DNA of 64,000 bases from Proteinivorax hydrogeniformans (GTDB lineage: Bacteria > Bacillota > Proteinivoracia > Proteinivoracales > Proteinivoracaceae). The translations under genes were made by a program, and so were the position numbers. Positions 17,681-26,336 of the stretch are shown in pieces. How positions within the stretch are numbered: the first letter of the stretch is position 1; each line of letters begins with the position of its first letter. The notes beneath the pieces are model-generated. The model made no database searches. It worked only from the letters and a program-made list of their open reading frames with translations, and was not told the DNA's origin. The DNA is taken from contig NZ_CP159485.1 of NCBI RefSeq assembly GCF_040515995.1, positions 1,302,001 through 1,366,000 on the forward strand, given 5' to 3'.

Positions 17681-18850
17681 TTGAGCAAAATCGCCATTGC
17701 CGGGATTGGATATGTTGGTTTATCTAATGCAGTGTTACTTGCTCAACACAATGATGTTATTGCAATAGATATAGTCGAAGAGAAAGTTAAAATGATTAAT
17801 AATACAAGGTCGCCTATAATAGATCAAGATATTGGTGAATATTTGACAACAAAAAAGTTGAGCCTTAAAGCTACTACTGATAGCTATTTGGCTTACAAAG
17901 ATGCTGATTATGTGTTAATATCTACGCCCACCAATTATGATCCAGATAGGAATTATTTTGATACAAGCTCAGTTGAGAGGGTTATTGAAAAAGTTTTGAA
18001 AGTTAATCCGAGGGCTGTTATGATAATTAAATCCACTGTACCGGTTGGATTTACAGATAAAGTTAAAGAGAAGTTTAATACTAAAAATATAATTTTTTCA
18101 CCTGAGTTTTTAAGAGAAGGCAAAGCTTTATATGATAATCTCTACCCATCTAGAATTGTAGTTGGAGAGCAGTCAGAAAGAGCAAAAGTTTTTGCGAATT
18201 TACTACAAGAAGGGGCAATTAAGAAAGATGTTCCTATTTTATTAACCAACTCTACGGAAGCTGAGGCAATAAAGCTTTTTGCCAACAGTTATTTAGCTAT
18301 GAGGGTTGCCTTTTTTAATGAGCTAGACTCGTATGCTGAAGTAAGGGGATTAGATACAAAGCAGATAATCGATGGTGTTGGACTAGACCCAAGGATAGGA
18401 GATCATTATAATAATCCATCTTTTGGATACGGAGGATATTGCTTACCAAAAGATACAAAGCAGCTTCTTGCTAATTATGAAGATGTTCCTCAAAATATCA
18501 TGTCAGCCATTGTAGATGCAAACAGAACTAGAAAAGATCATATAGCTGATATGATACTTAAGAAAAAACCAAGGGTTGTAGGTATCTACAGGCTTACAAT
18601 GAAAACAGATTCTGATAATTTTAGGCAGTCGGCCATACAAGGTGTGATGAAGCGCATAAAGGCCAAAGGTATAGAAGTAGTGGTATATGAACCAGCTCTT
18701 AAAGAGGACGATTTTTATAACTCGAAGGTGATGAAAGATATCGCTGAGTTTAAGGAAAAATCTGATGTTATTATAACTAATAGACTCTCTGATGAGATTA
18801 GAGATGTGGAAGGTAAGGTTTATACAAGAGACTTATTTAGCAGAGACTAG
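17681..18850 (+). CDS. ugd: UDP-glucose 6-dehydrogenase
   Basis: 389 residues, the short bacterial Ugd size. The NAD-binding start is [20 protein letters not shown]. The catalytic cysteine lies in [16 protein letters not shown], and [22 protein letters not shown] is the hinge helix with conserved Asn. It oxidises UDP-glucose to UDP-glucuronate. The start is TTG at 17681 after GAGGGGGG. GalU follows 90 bases later and a UDP-glucuronate 4-epimerase lies at 39741, so the strain can make glucuronate and galacturonate donors for the wall-polymer loci on either side. Confidence 0.93.
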   Translation: MSKIAIAGIGYVGLSNAVLLAQHNDVIAIDIVEEKVKMINNTRSPIIDQDIGEYLTTKKLSLKATTDSYLAYKDADYVLISTPTNYDPDRNYFDTSSVERVIEKVLKVNPRAVMIIKSTVPVGFTDKVKEKFNTKNIIFSPEFLREGKALYDNLYPSRIVVGEQSERAKVFANLLQEGAIKKDVPILLTNSTEAEAIKLFANSYLAMRVAFFNELDSYAEVRGLDTKQIIDGVGLDPRIGDHYNNPSFGYGGYCLPKDTKQLLANYEDVPQNIMSAIVDANRTRKDHIADMILKKKPRVVGIYRLTMKTDSDNFRQSAIQGVMKRIKAKGIEVVVYEPALKEDDFYNSKVMKDIAEFKEKSDVIITNRLSDEIRDVEGKVYTRDLFSRD

Positions 18851-18940
18851 TATACTATATATCCTAAAGAATATACTTTGAATTAGGATTTTAAAGTTTT
18901 GATTTACCTGCTATAGTGAAAATAATGAGGGGGATATAAT

Positions 18941-19873
18941 ATGAGGGTAAGAAAGGCCGTAATACCAGCAGCAGGGTTAGGAACCAGATTTCTACCTGCT
19001 ACAAAAGCGCAGCCTAAAGAAATGTTGCCAATTGTAGATAAGCCAACACTTCAGTACGTTATAGAGGAAGCTGTCAACTCTGGAATTGAGGAGATATTAA
19101 TTATCACCGGAAGAAACAAGACTTCAATTGAGGATCACTTTGATAAATCCATCGAGTTAGAGCTTGAACTTGAGAAAAAAGGTAAAGACGAACTGCTAGA
19201 GCAAGTTCGCCAAATATCCGACATGGTGACTATCCACTATATACGCCAAAAAGAGCCTAAAGGCCTTGGCCATGCTATCCATTGCGCTAAAAGCTTTGTT
19301 GGAAACGAGCCTTTTGCTGTTATGCTTGGTGATGATATTGTTGAAAATGGCAAGCCATGCCTTGAGCAGATGATGGAGATGTACGATGAGTACAAAACCA
19401 CAATTTTAGGGGTACAAGAGATTCCTAAACAAGATGTAGATAAGTATGGTATCGTAAAAGGGAATCACATCGAAGGTGGAGTATACAAGGTAAAAGATCT
19501 AGTAGAAAAGCCAGCAGCTGAAGATGCACCATCAAACATTGCAATTATGGGTAGGTATATAATAAACCCTGAAATTTTCGATATCCTAGAGAACACAAAA
19601 CCAGGCAAAGGCAATGAAATACAGTTGACAGATGCCCTAAAAGAACTAGCCACAAAAGAAGCAATGTACGCCTATATCTTTGAAGGAAGAAGGCATGATG
19701 TAGGAGATAAGCAAGGTTTCCTACAAGCTACAGTAGAGTTTGCTTTAAAACGTGAAGATTTAAGAGAAGATTTCTTAAACTACTTAGTAGATATAGTGAA
19801 AAAAGAAACAGGCAACAGAATTACAACAGAACAAGCAACCGCAGCTTGTGAGAAGAAAAAGCAAATAATTTAA
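18941..19873 (+). CDS. galU: UTP-glucose-1-phosphate uridylyltransferase
   Basis: 310 residues. RKAVIPAAGLGTRFLPATKA and PKEMLPIVDKPTLQYVIEEA are the GalU signature. GLGHAIHCAKSFVGNEPFAV and VEKPAAEDAPSNIAIMGRY follow, and EGRRHDVGDKQGFLQATVEF closes the domain. It makes UDP-glucose, the substrate of the dehydrogenase encoded just upstream. The RBS is GAGGGGG. A very strong hairpin overlaps the stop codon. Confidence 0.95.
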   Translation: MRVRKAVIPAAGLGTRFLPATKAQPKEMLPIVDKPTLQYVIEEAVNSGIEEILIITGRNKTSIEDHFDKSIELELELEKKGKDELLEQVRQISDMVTIHYIRQKEPKGLGHAIHCAKSFVGNEPFAVMLGDDIVENGKPCLEQMMEMYDEYKTTILGVQEIPKQDVDKYGIVKGNHIEGGVYKVKDLVEKPAAEDAPSNIAIMGRYIINPEIFDILENTKPGKGNEIQLTDALKELATKEAMYAYIFEGRRHDVGDKQGFLQATVEFALKREDLREDFLNYLVDIVKKETGNRITTEQATAACEKKKQII

Positions 19874-19916
19874 AGCTAAGAACCTCGGGCTAAGTATGCC
19901 CGAGGTTCTTAGCTTT
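19872..19916 (+). terminator. Perfect 19-bp hairpin after galU
   Basis: AAAGCTAAGAACCTCGGGC (19872-19890) is followed by a 7-base loop and its exact complement (19898-19916). The next bases are AGTTGG, so a U tract is missing and intrinsic termination may be weak on the + strand. It could act as an mRNA-end stabiliser. Confidence 0.65.
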
Positions 19917-19965
19917 AGTTGGATAGTTTGAGTTTGTGAAAATTTTATAAGAGGAGTGAGTTGTA

Positions 19966-21450
19966 TTGAGTAGAAAAACAAAAGAAACAAAATATGAAGT
20001 TTTTGCGGCAAAAGAAAAGTATACTACAAGACTTCTTGATGAACCGGAACATCAGTACAGATCTAAGTTTGAAAGAGATAGAGACCGAATCCTGTATTCA
20101 AAAGAATTTAGACGGTTAAGTGGTAAAACTCAAGTTTTTGTAGCTGGTTTCGATGATCATTGTAGAACTAGATTAACACATACATTAGAGGTAGCCCAAA
20201 TTGCACGTACTCTAAGCAAGAGCATAGGTCTGAATATTGACTTAACCGAAGCAATTGCCTTGGGGCATGACGTTGGACATACTCCCTTTGGTCATGTAGG
20301 AGAACGGTTTTTAAACCAGCTAATGAATGGTTGCTATGAATTAAATAACTTACATACTGAAACTCCTGAGGGAGAGAAAGGTTTTAAACATAACTGGCAA
20401 GGCATTAGAGTTTTATCCTCCTTAGAAAAGCTTAATAAAGACTTTTCCGGTGGTTTAAACCTAACAAAGCTAACTTTATGGGGGATTTTAAACCACACTG
20501 ATGTAGAATTCTCAAATTGCGACTATTCAAATGAAGATAAGGATTGTAAGTTGCTAAAGTGTGGCTATAGACGTAAGGATAAAGAATGTACAAAGGGAGG
20601 AAAGCAGTCAAGAAATTTTTACAAGAAGTATGAAGAAATATTAGATGATCAAGAGGACTGGTCATATGAGGCGTTTATTGTAGGTATAGCAGATGAGATA
20701 GCCCAGAGACACCATGACATAGAGGATGGAATTATCGCAGGAATACTAGATAAGGATGACATTGTTAGTAAATTTAGAGATGATTTTGGTGCTTTCTTGT
20801 CAAGAGAAGATAAATTACTACTTAATAACATAATGGATGAAGATGAAAAAGAATATTTTTTACCCATACTTAATAAATTTGTTGTTAATTTTTTATCCAA
20901 CAGTTTAAGGAAACAGGTAGAAATAAATCTACAAGAATTAAAAATTAAAAATGATATATGCACTTCTAGTGATTTTTATAAAATAAAGCGAAGTTTAATA
21001 GTTGCAGAGGAGAAAAAACGAATCAATTACTGTGATGATTTCGCAAAACAAGAGAAAAAGTTACAGAAATATTTATATGCTAGGATAATTAACTCACATC
21101 TTGCGCAAAAGATGGATGGAAAATCTGATTTCATATTACGTCAACTGGCTAAAGCCTATACTAATAATCCTCAACAGTTGCAAGACAGAACAATAAAGTC
21201 TCTATTTAATAATTATCTTTCTATCATATCGGAACAGAATAAGTCGTGCTACACTAATAAAATTAAAGATAATATAGATAAGCCTGGTGAGTTGAGAACT
21301 ATCCTAAGAGATCTTCATAAAGAAAAATCATCTTTGTACAGCACATGCCTTCTAAGAACCATAACAGATTATCTTGCTGGAATGACGGATCAATATGCAA
21401 TAGATCAATATAACTTACTGTACGGGGTTGATTCTAAATGGTCAAGGTAG
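19966..21450 (+). CDS. dgt: dGTP triphosphohydrolase-like HD protein
   Basis: 494 residues. The N-terminus YRSKFERDRDRILYSKEFRRL, then KTQVFVAGFDDHCRTRLTHTLEVAQ, are typical of dGTPases. The HD-domain metal ligands are visible in RLTHTLEVAQIAR (His), GHDVGHTPFGHVGE (HD) and IADEIAQRHHDIEDG (Asp). The protein hydrolyses dGTP or other dNTPs to nucleoside and tripolyphosphate in characterised relatives. The start is TTG at 19966 after GAGGAGTGAG. The long charged, helix-rich C-terminus is normal for this branch. It looks like an independent gene between two polysaccharide loci. Confidence 0.88.
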   Translation: MSRKTKETKYEVFAAKEKYTTRLLDEPEHQYRSKFERDRDRILYSKEFRRLSGKTQVFVAGFDDHCRTRLTHTLEVAQIARTLSKSIGLNIDLTEAIALGHDVGHTPFGHVGERFLNQLMNGCYELNNLHTETPEGEKGFKHNWQGIRVLSSLEKLNKDFSGGLNLTKLTLWGILNHTDVEFSNCDYSNEDKDCKLLKCGYRRKDKECTKGGKQSRNFYKKYEEILDDQEDWSYEAFIVGIADEIAQRHHDIEDGIIAGILDKDDIVSKFRDDFGAFLSREDKLLLNNIMDEDEKEYFLPILNKFVVNFLSNSLRKQVEINLQELKIKNDICTSSDFYKIKRSLIVAEEKKRINYCDDFAKQEKKLQKYLYARIINSHLAQKMDGKSDFILRQLAKAYTNNPQQLQDRTIKSLFNNYLSIISEQNKSCYTNKIKDNIDKPGELRTILRDLHKEKSSLYSTCLLRTITDYLAGMTDQYAIDQYNLLYGVDSKWSR

Positions 21451-21610
21451 GATAAGCATGGCAAACAGGTTGAGAGTAAATTTGATGGGGTAACAGAACT
21501 AACTTTAAAAGGTTCAGGTAATGATAACGATAGAATAATTGAGTTGATAGAGTTGATTTAGAATGAACTAGAAATACTAAATCGATAGTAGGGCTGAAAG
21601 GAGGTCCAGT

Positions 21611-21892
21611 ATGGACTACGAATATGATAATATATTGCGTTTGGCGAAGAAGCATGATCTGAAAAAGATCATGGTCATGAGGAATAGTTGGAGTAATTGT
21701 AACTGGTGTATAGTTAATAAAGTTGTCTTTAAACCGGATGGAAAGTATGGTTTTGCCTATGGCCATATTCATTACAATAATGGAGACACACCAAATGGAA
21801 GCATACCTTGTGCTGGCACTTATGCTTGGCGGGTTATAAAAGTACTAGAAGATGACTTAGAAGTTGAATACTTGCCTGAGAAAAAAAGATGA
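21611..21892 (+). CDS. Small protein of unknown function
   Basis: 93 residues, not recognised. The ATG follows a strong AAAGGAGGTCC at 21598-21608, which argues for real translation. There is no signal peptide or membrane segment. Tryptophans and two cysteines close together (NSWSNCNWCIVNK), a YGFAYGHIHYNN segment and a highly charged end (EDDLEVEYLPEKKR) suggest a compact folded cytoplasmic protein. It sits after the dGTPase and before a decayed lipoprotein gene; no operon partner is evident. Confidence 0.6.
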   Translation: MDYEYDNILRLAKKHDLKKIMVMRNSWSNCNWCIVNKVVFKPDGKYGFAYGHIHYNNGDTPNGSIPCAGTYAWRVIKVLEDDLEVEYLPEKKR

Positions 21893-21912
21893 AATTTTTT
21901 ATTGCTTTTTAA

Positions 21913-22540
21913 ATGGGTATTACGGAGTTTGGGAAAAGAGGGGAAATTTTGGGGGCAGGCTTGCAATGTTGCATCCTTTTTGTGGTGGGGTGTGGCACAC
22001 CCACAGATATTGAAGCCGAAAAAGTCGATCCCGTAGCGCTAGAAACAACTACTACTGATAGTGAATACTTAAATGACAACGTCGTACTTACAAAGCAAGT
22101 CCCTATAGAACTAGAAGATTATAAAGTTAGTATTGCAGGCTATCAATTTGACCTAGATTCTGGAAGCCCTGTTAAGGATACAACTATAGTTGGTGCAGGC
22201 CTTATTAATGAGAGTTTTGATGAGGGTTTTAGCAGGGGGGGCAAATTGGATTGCATAGCTATAAAGCTGAAGTTGCTAAAAGAGATGCTTACTTTCCAGT
22301 TTATTTAAATCTTTCATTAGCTAATGATTCATTGAACCAACGTGATTCTGTAATGCCTAAGTTTGACATAAATGTAAAGGATGATAAAAAAGACGAGGGG
22401 ATTTTGATTTATAATTCACAAGAAGATAAATATATCGATACAAAATATCCTTATGGAGTAGTAATCTTTAAGGGTACTCCGATGCTAAGAAATTTACTAT
22501 AAATATTGAAGGCATAGACTTTATAATACATGAGCCTTAA
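21913..22540 (+). pseudogene. Frameshifted lipoprotein-like gene
   Basis: Three frames join into one protein-like reading. The first frame has a hydrophobic start and a lipobox-like FVVGCGTPTD, then EDYKVSIAGYQFDLDSGSP, and runs into a G7 tract near 22235. A shift there leads to GLHSYKAEVAKRDAYFPVY and KDDKKDEGILIYNSQEDKYI. A second shift near 22485 restores KKFTINIEGIDFIIHEP and a stop at 22538-22540. The first start has no good RBS. I infer a secreted lipoprotein gene that has decayed by at least two indels. Sequencing error in the G tract could account for one of them. Confidence 0.6.
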
Positions 22541-22583
22541 GTGAAATGAATACGAAACAAAGAAACAGGAACTATAGGATTTT

Positions 22584-22651
22584 TGCCATCTCGGGACTCG
22601 AGGGAGAGGTACAGAGAACTAAGCATGGACGGGGATTTTGTCCCATTTTAT
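22584..22651. repeat. Degenerate copy of repeat module delta
   Basis: GCCATCTCGGGACTCGAGGGA followed by GAGGTACAG and GGGGATTTTGTCCCATT resembles the module found intact at 45290, 45938, 54312 and 62228. It is the only trace of the region-4 repeats seen in the first 40 kb. Confidence 0.5.
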
Positions 22652-22704
22652 TACATGTAGAATCTTAACTTTTCAATCTTAGTTTAATAGGGATTTAGGT
22701 AAAT

Positions 22705-22742
22705 AAAAGTGAAAAAAGTAAAAAACTTTGTTTTTCACTTTT
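22705..22742 (+). terminator. AT-rich hairpin, possible terminator
   Basis: AAAAGTGAAAAA (22705-22716) pairs with TTTTTCACTTTT (22731-22742). It lies after the pseudogene and before the wall-polymer operon. Confidence 0.45.
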
Positions 22743-23204
22743 GTTATATAAAATTTTTGCTATCTTTCACAGCTTAATTTTACTAGAGGGTAAGGTTAGC
22801 GCAACCCACAGATACCTTTAACGGTAGTTCAAAAGCCTATTATTTATATGTGATGCTAGTAAGGTAGTTCAATTTATTTTTCTTAGTTAAATGCTTTTGC
22901 CATAACATTGTAGGTATATGGTATAATATTAGATGCTATTAAATCAGAAGTTATAATTTGTCATAAAGCTGACCGATGATTTTGTGTATACTTTGAGTCA
23001 AAAAATGTGTTATAATATTTGTTAGTATAGGGAACTTAGCACCTCAAATTATATTAGCATTGTTAATTTGAAAGGGTTATGGTTTTATTTGTTGAATAAA
23101 TCTTAGAGCCGTTACATTTTATATATCATTCTTTTTTGGGGGAGGTATATCAAACTTTTTTATATAATATCTTTAAAGTAGCGAGAGGTGTGAATGTAGA
23201 TATC
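22743..23204. other. AT-rich leader of the wall-polymer operon
   Basis: No gene was found. TATAAT boxes occur at about 22920 and 23011, each with only weak -35 matches. One of them probably drives the long + strand run that begins with the ABC permease, but no promoter can be assigned firmly. Confidence 0.35.
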
Positions 23205-23981
23205 ATGAAAAAATATATAGATTCAATAATTCAAAGAAAAGATTTGCTTTCTTATCTAATTATTTCTGGTCTTAAGTCAAAACATAGAAACACATTTTTG
23301 GGTTATTTTTGGTGGCTTCTAGATCCTTTATTAAGTGTATTTGTATATTATTTTTTAGTAGTAATTGTTTTAGGAAGGGGAGGTCCAGACTATCCAGCAT
23401 TTTTGGTAATCGGGTTAGTTGTGTTTAGGTGGCTTAAGTCAACTGTTAGTGGCTCTGCAAAATCTATATCATCAAAGTCTGGAATCATAACTCAGGTGTA
23501 TTTACCTAAGGCGATATTGCCAATAGGTGAGAGTATAACTCAATTAATAAACTTTATATTTGGACTTGCTGTTATAGCAGTGTTTTTGCTCTTTTATGGA
23601 ATAATTCCCGGAGTGGAGGTTATTTGGCTTCCTTTCATTATTTTAGTACAGTTATTATTCCATATGGCTATATCTTTATTTATGGGTTATGTTTGTGTGT
23701 TTATAAGAGATATAGAGAACATCATAACTCACTTAATGCGCATAATGAGGTATGCTTCTCCAGTAATTTGGGAAGCTGATATGTTACCTGAGGGTTACGA
23801 ATGGATAGGTACTATCAACCCATTTTCACACTTGCTGAATGCATATAGAAATGTTTTGATGTATGGAGAACTTCCAAATTTTACTCAGTTAATTATATTA
23901 GGGTTAGGATCTATGGCGGTTATTGCGTTTATGCTTTACTTCTATAACAAGAACGAACATAAGATTATAAAAGTTTTATAA
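23205..23981 (+). CDS. ABC-2 type wall-polymer export permease (TagG/Wzm-like)
   Basis: 258 residues from the ATG at 23205. Possible earlier starts at GTG 23190 or TTG 23136 have their AGGAGG-like sites misplaced, so the start is uncertain. The N-terminus YLIISGLKSKHRNTFLGYFW and WWLLDPLLSVFVYYFLVV is the typical entry to the first membrane helix of this family. Six membrane segments are visible, and the conserved INPFSHLLNAYRNVLMYGE lies between the last two. It forms the membrane channel for teichoic-acid or polysaccharide export with the ATPase encoded 16 bases downstream. Confidence 0.88.
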   Translation: MKKYIDSIIQRKDLLSYLIISGLKSKHRNTFLGYFWWLLDPLLSVFVYYFLVVIVLGRGGPDYPAFLVIGLVVFRWLKSTVSGSAKSISSKSGIITQVYLPKAILPIGESITQLINFIFGLAVIAVFLLFYGIIPGVEVIWLPFIILVQLLFHMAISLFMGYVCVFIRDIENIITHLMRIMRYASPVIWEADMLPEGYEWIGTINPFSHLLNAYRNVLMYGELPNFTQLIILGLGSMAVIAFMLYFYNKNEHKIIKVL

Positions 23982-23997
23982 TATATGGGGTGTAGCA

Positions 23998-25479
23998 ATG
24001 AAACAAGAAACAATAATTTCTGCAAATGATATAGGTGTCAAATATGATTCTAGGTTTAAAAGAGATGATATAAAATCTTTAAGTCATGACTTGTTATTGG
24101 GAAAGACAGACAAAAAGTCTTTTTGGGCTTTGAAAGATATTAGTTTTGAAGCTTATAAAGGGGAGATTCTAGGTGTCATAGGTTCAAATGGTGCTGGAAA
24201 ATCTACTTTATGTAAGGTTATAGCTAAGATACTACACCCAGATTCTGGTGAAATTGAAGTAAAAGGAAAGGTTTCAGCCTTGCTCTCTATGGGAGCTGGA
24301 TTTAATAGAGAGCTCTCTGGAAGAGATAATGTCTATTTAAATGGCATGATGATGGGAATGTCTAGGACACAAGTTAAAGAATACTTTGATGAAATCCATA
24401 AATTTTCTGGACTTGGTGATTTTATTGATGAATCGATAAAGAACTACTCCAGCGGGATGAGGGCCCGATTAGGGTTTAGTATAGCAGCTATGCTAAATCC
24501 TGAAACCTTAGTGCTAGATGAAGCTTTAAACACCGGAGATCTTGAATTTAGTAAAAGAGCTACAAAAAAGATCAATGAGTTAGTGATTAGGGCTAAGATG
24601 GTAATAATCGTTAGCCATAACATAAAGTTTATTAGAAGAAATTGCACCCGAGCTATCTGGATAAACTCCGGTTCTATTGAAGCTGAAGGTGACCCTAAAG
24701 ATGTTGCTGCAAAATATAGAGCAGCTGTACCTAAAAGAATGAAAAAAAAGAAAGTAGTCAACTTAAAACAGACTGAGAGCGATGTTAAAGAAAAAGAGGT
24801 AGTAATTGCTAAAAATTTAGGAATTAAGTTTAAAATGCAGGGGGAAGACTTTTGGCCCTTGAAAAATATTAGTTTTTCAGTAAGCGAAGGAGACATTATC
24901 GGTATTATTGGTCACAACGGAGCTGGCAAATCCACGCTCTGTAGAACCTTAAGTGGCATTTATCGGCCTGATGAAGGCGAGGTGCATACTGAAGGTGCTA
25001 CAACAGCTCTTCTAAGCATTGGATCTGGCTTTAACCGACATCTTTCAGGCATGGACAATATTATACTAGTTGGTATGTTAATGGGCATATCAAAAAAGAA
25101 AATCCATGAGTTAAAGGATGAAATTATCGAGTTTGCAAACTTAGAAAAGCATATCCATAAGCCCGTAAAAAACTATTCCAGTGGTATGCGATCAAGGCTG
25201 GGTTTTAGTATAGCATCGGCTATTCAGCCAGAATTGTTTATAATTGATGAGGCGCTTAGTGCTGGTGATATGGAGTTTAGGGCTAAAGCCAGCGAAAGAA
25301 TGCAAGAAATGATTACTGATGCCAAGGCTGTTATCGTTGTAACCCATAATATGAAATTTGTAGAAAAAGTTTGTACTAGATCTATTTGGATCAATAAAGG
25401 TGAATTGGTCTTTGATGGTGACCCTAAAGAAGCAGTAAATCAGTATAGGAAACAAGTAACAAAAAAGGAAAAAAGATAA
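23998..25479 (+). CDS. Wall-polymer ABC exporter ATPase with two nucleotide-binding domains (TagH-like)
   Basis: 493 residues made of two complete NBDs. NBD1 (about 1-240): Walker A GVIGSNGAGKSTL, signature KNYSSGMRARLGFS, Walker B-like ETLVLDEALNTGD, His-switch IIVSHN. NBD2 (about 260-490): GIIGHNGAGKSTL, KNYSSGMRSRLGFS, LFIIDEALSAGD, IVVTHN. Normal TagH or Wzt proteins carry one NBD and form homodimers, often with a C-terminal substrate-binding domain. Here the chain is a fused tandem pair and has no such extra domain. It would pair with the permease just upstream. Confidence 0.9.
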   Translation: MKQETIISANDIGVKYDSRFKRDDIKSLSHDLLLGKTDKKSFWALKDISFEAYKGEILGVIGSNGAGKSTLCKVIAKILHPDSGEIEVKGKVSALLSMGAGFNRELSGRDNVYLNGMMMGMSRTQVKEYFDEIHKFSGLGDFIDESIKNYSSGMRARLGFSIAAMLNPETLVLDEALNTGDLEFSKRATKKINELVIRAKMVIIVSHNIKFIRRNCTRAIWINSGSIEAEGDPKDVAAKYRAAVPKRMKKKKVVNLKQTESDVKEKEVVIAKNLGIKFKMQGEDFWPLKNISFSVSEGDIIGIIGHNGAGKSTLCRTLSGIYRPDEGEVHTEGATTALLSIGSGFNRHLSGMDNIILVGMLMGISKKKIHELKDEIIEFANLEKHIHKPVKNYSSGMRSRLGFSIASAIQPELFIIDEALSAGDMEFRAKASERMQEMITDAKAVIVVTHNMKFVEKVCTRSIWINKGELVFDGDPKEAVNQYRKQVTKKEKR

Positions 25480-25506
25480 GTAAAGGATTATTATAGGAGG
25501 GTTAAT

Positions 25507-26292
25507 ATGGGGCAAGTACCATTAAGTAAAACAACAAAGGTTGATGTTGTCGTTCTTATGGCCGGAGAGGGGAGAAGGATGCGACCCTATACAGCAGACC
25601 GGCCGAAAAGCCTACTGCGCTGTGATGATGGAATAAGTATCTTTGGCCACATTTTAAAGGCTTTTTCAAATCAAAAATTAGATATAGATGCAATACCTGT
25701 TATTGGTCACGGCGCAAACAAAGTGCATGATGAGGTCCAAAAAATGGGCATAAAAGACAATTGTGTATACAACCCATTTTATAACACTGCTGGGCCGATA
25801 ATTTCTTTATGGTTAGGTCTTCTTCAATCCCGCAACGAGAACTTGGTGATTGTAAATGGAGATACATTATTAAAACCTTCACTAACTAAAGAGGTTGTCA
25901 GTTGGTTTAACCAAACCTCTATTTCAGATAGCTTAGAAGCAGCCTTGTGTACAAGTTATACAAGTAATTTTGAGAATGACGACATGAAAGTGATTTTGGA
26001 TCAAGATGGTAAATTTACAGAGGTTGGAAAGCATATAAGGCCTGAGAATGGATGTTTTAAATCGGCAGGCGTATTATGTGTGAAAGGACACAAAAGCAAA
26101 CTGTCGTTAAAACAAAAGCTAGAGAAACTGCTAATGAACTCAAGAACACTACAAAAGAACTACCACTGGCATAACATTCTTAACGAAATAAAGAGTGATT
26201 TTAAAATAGATTTATTACAAGTAGATATAAAAAGTTGGGACGAAATGGACACACCAGCGGAACTGGAAATTATTAATGCTCAATCGTTATAA
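25507..26292 (+). CDS. Sugar/choline-type nucleotidyltransferase
   Basis: 261 residues. VDVVVLMAGEGRRMRPYTAD and RPKSLLRCDDG give the NTP-transferase signature; YNPFYNTAGPIISLWLGL and VIVNGDTLLKP are the middle motifs. The family links CTP or another NTP to phosphorylated sugars, glycerol or choline. The fold and the CDP-glycerol-type polymerases in the same operon make CTP a reasonable guess. It follows the exporter ATPase by 27 bases with a TAGGAGGG site. Confidence 0.8.
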   Translation: MGQVPLSKTTKVDVVVLMAGEGRRMRPYTADRPKSLLRCDDGISIFGHILKAFSNQKLDIDAIPVIGHGANKVHDEVQKMGIKDNCVYNPFYNTAGPIISLWLGLLQSRNENLVIVNGDTLLKPSLTKEVVSWFNQTSISDSLEAALCTSYTSNFENDDMKVILDQDGKFTEVGKHIRPENGCFKSAGVLCVKGHKSKLSLKQKLEKLLMNSRTLQKNYHWHNILNEIKSDFKIDLLQVDIKSWDEMDTPAELEIINAQSL

Positions 26293-26336
26293 TTTTATTT
26301 TTAGCAAACAGTAGTAATAAAGAAAGAAGGGATGTT

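Noticed and set aside
14598-23135. Prophage or integrative element
   Set aside because: No integrase, phage structural or conjugation genes and no tRNA-associated attachment repeats were seen; only one IS and debris.
24444-24896. 150-codon frame on the - strand opposite the double-NBD ATPase
   Set aside because: Antisense shadow of a gene with clear motifs on the + strand.
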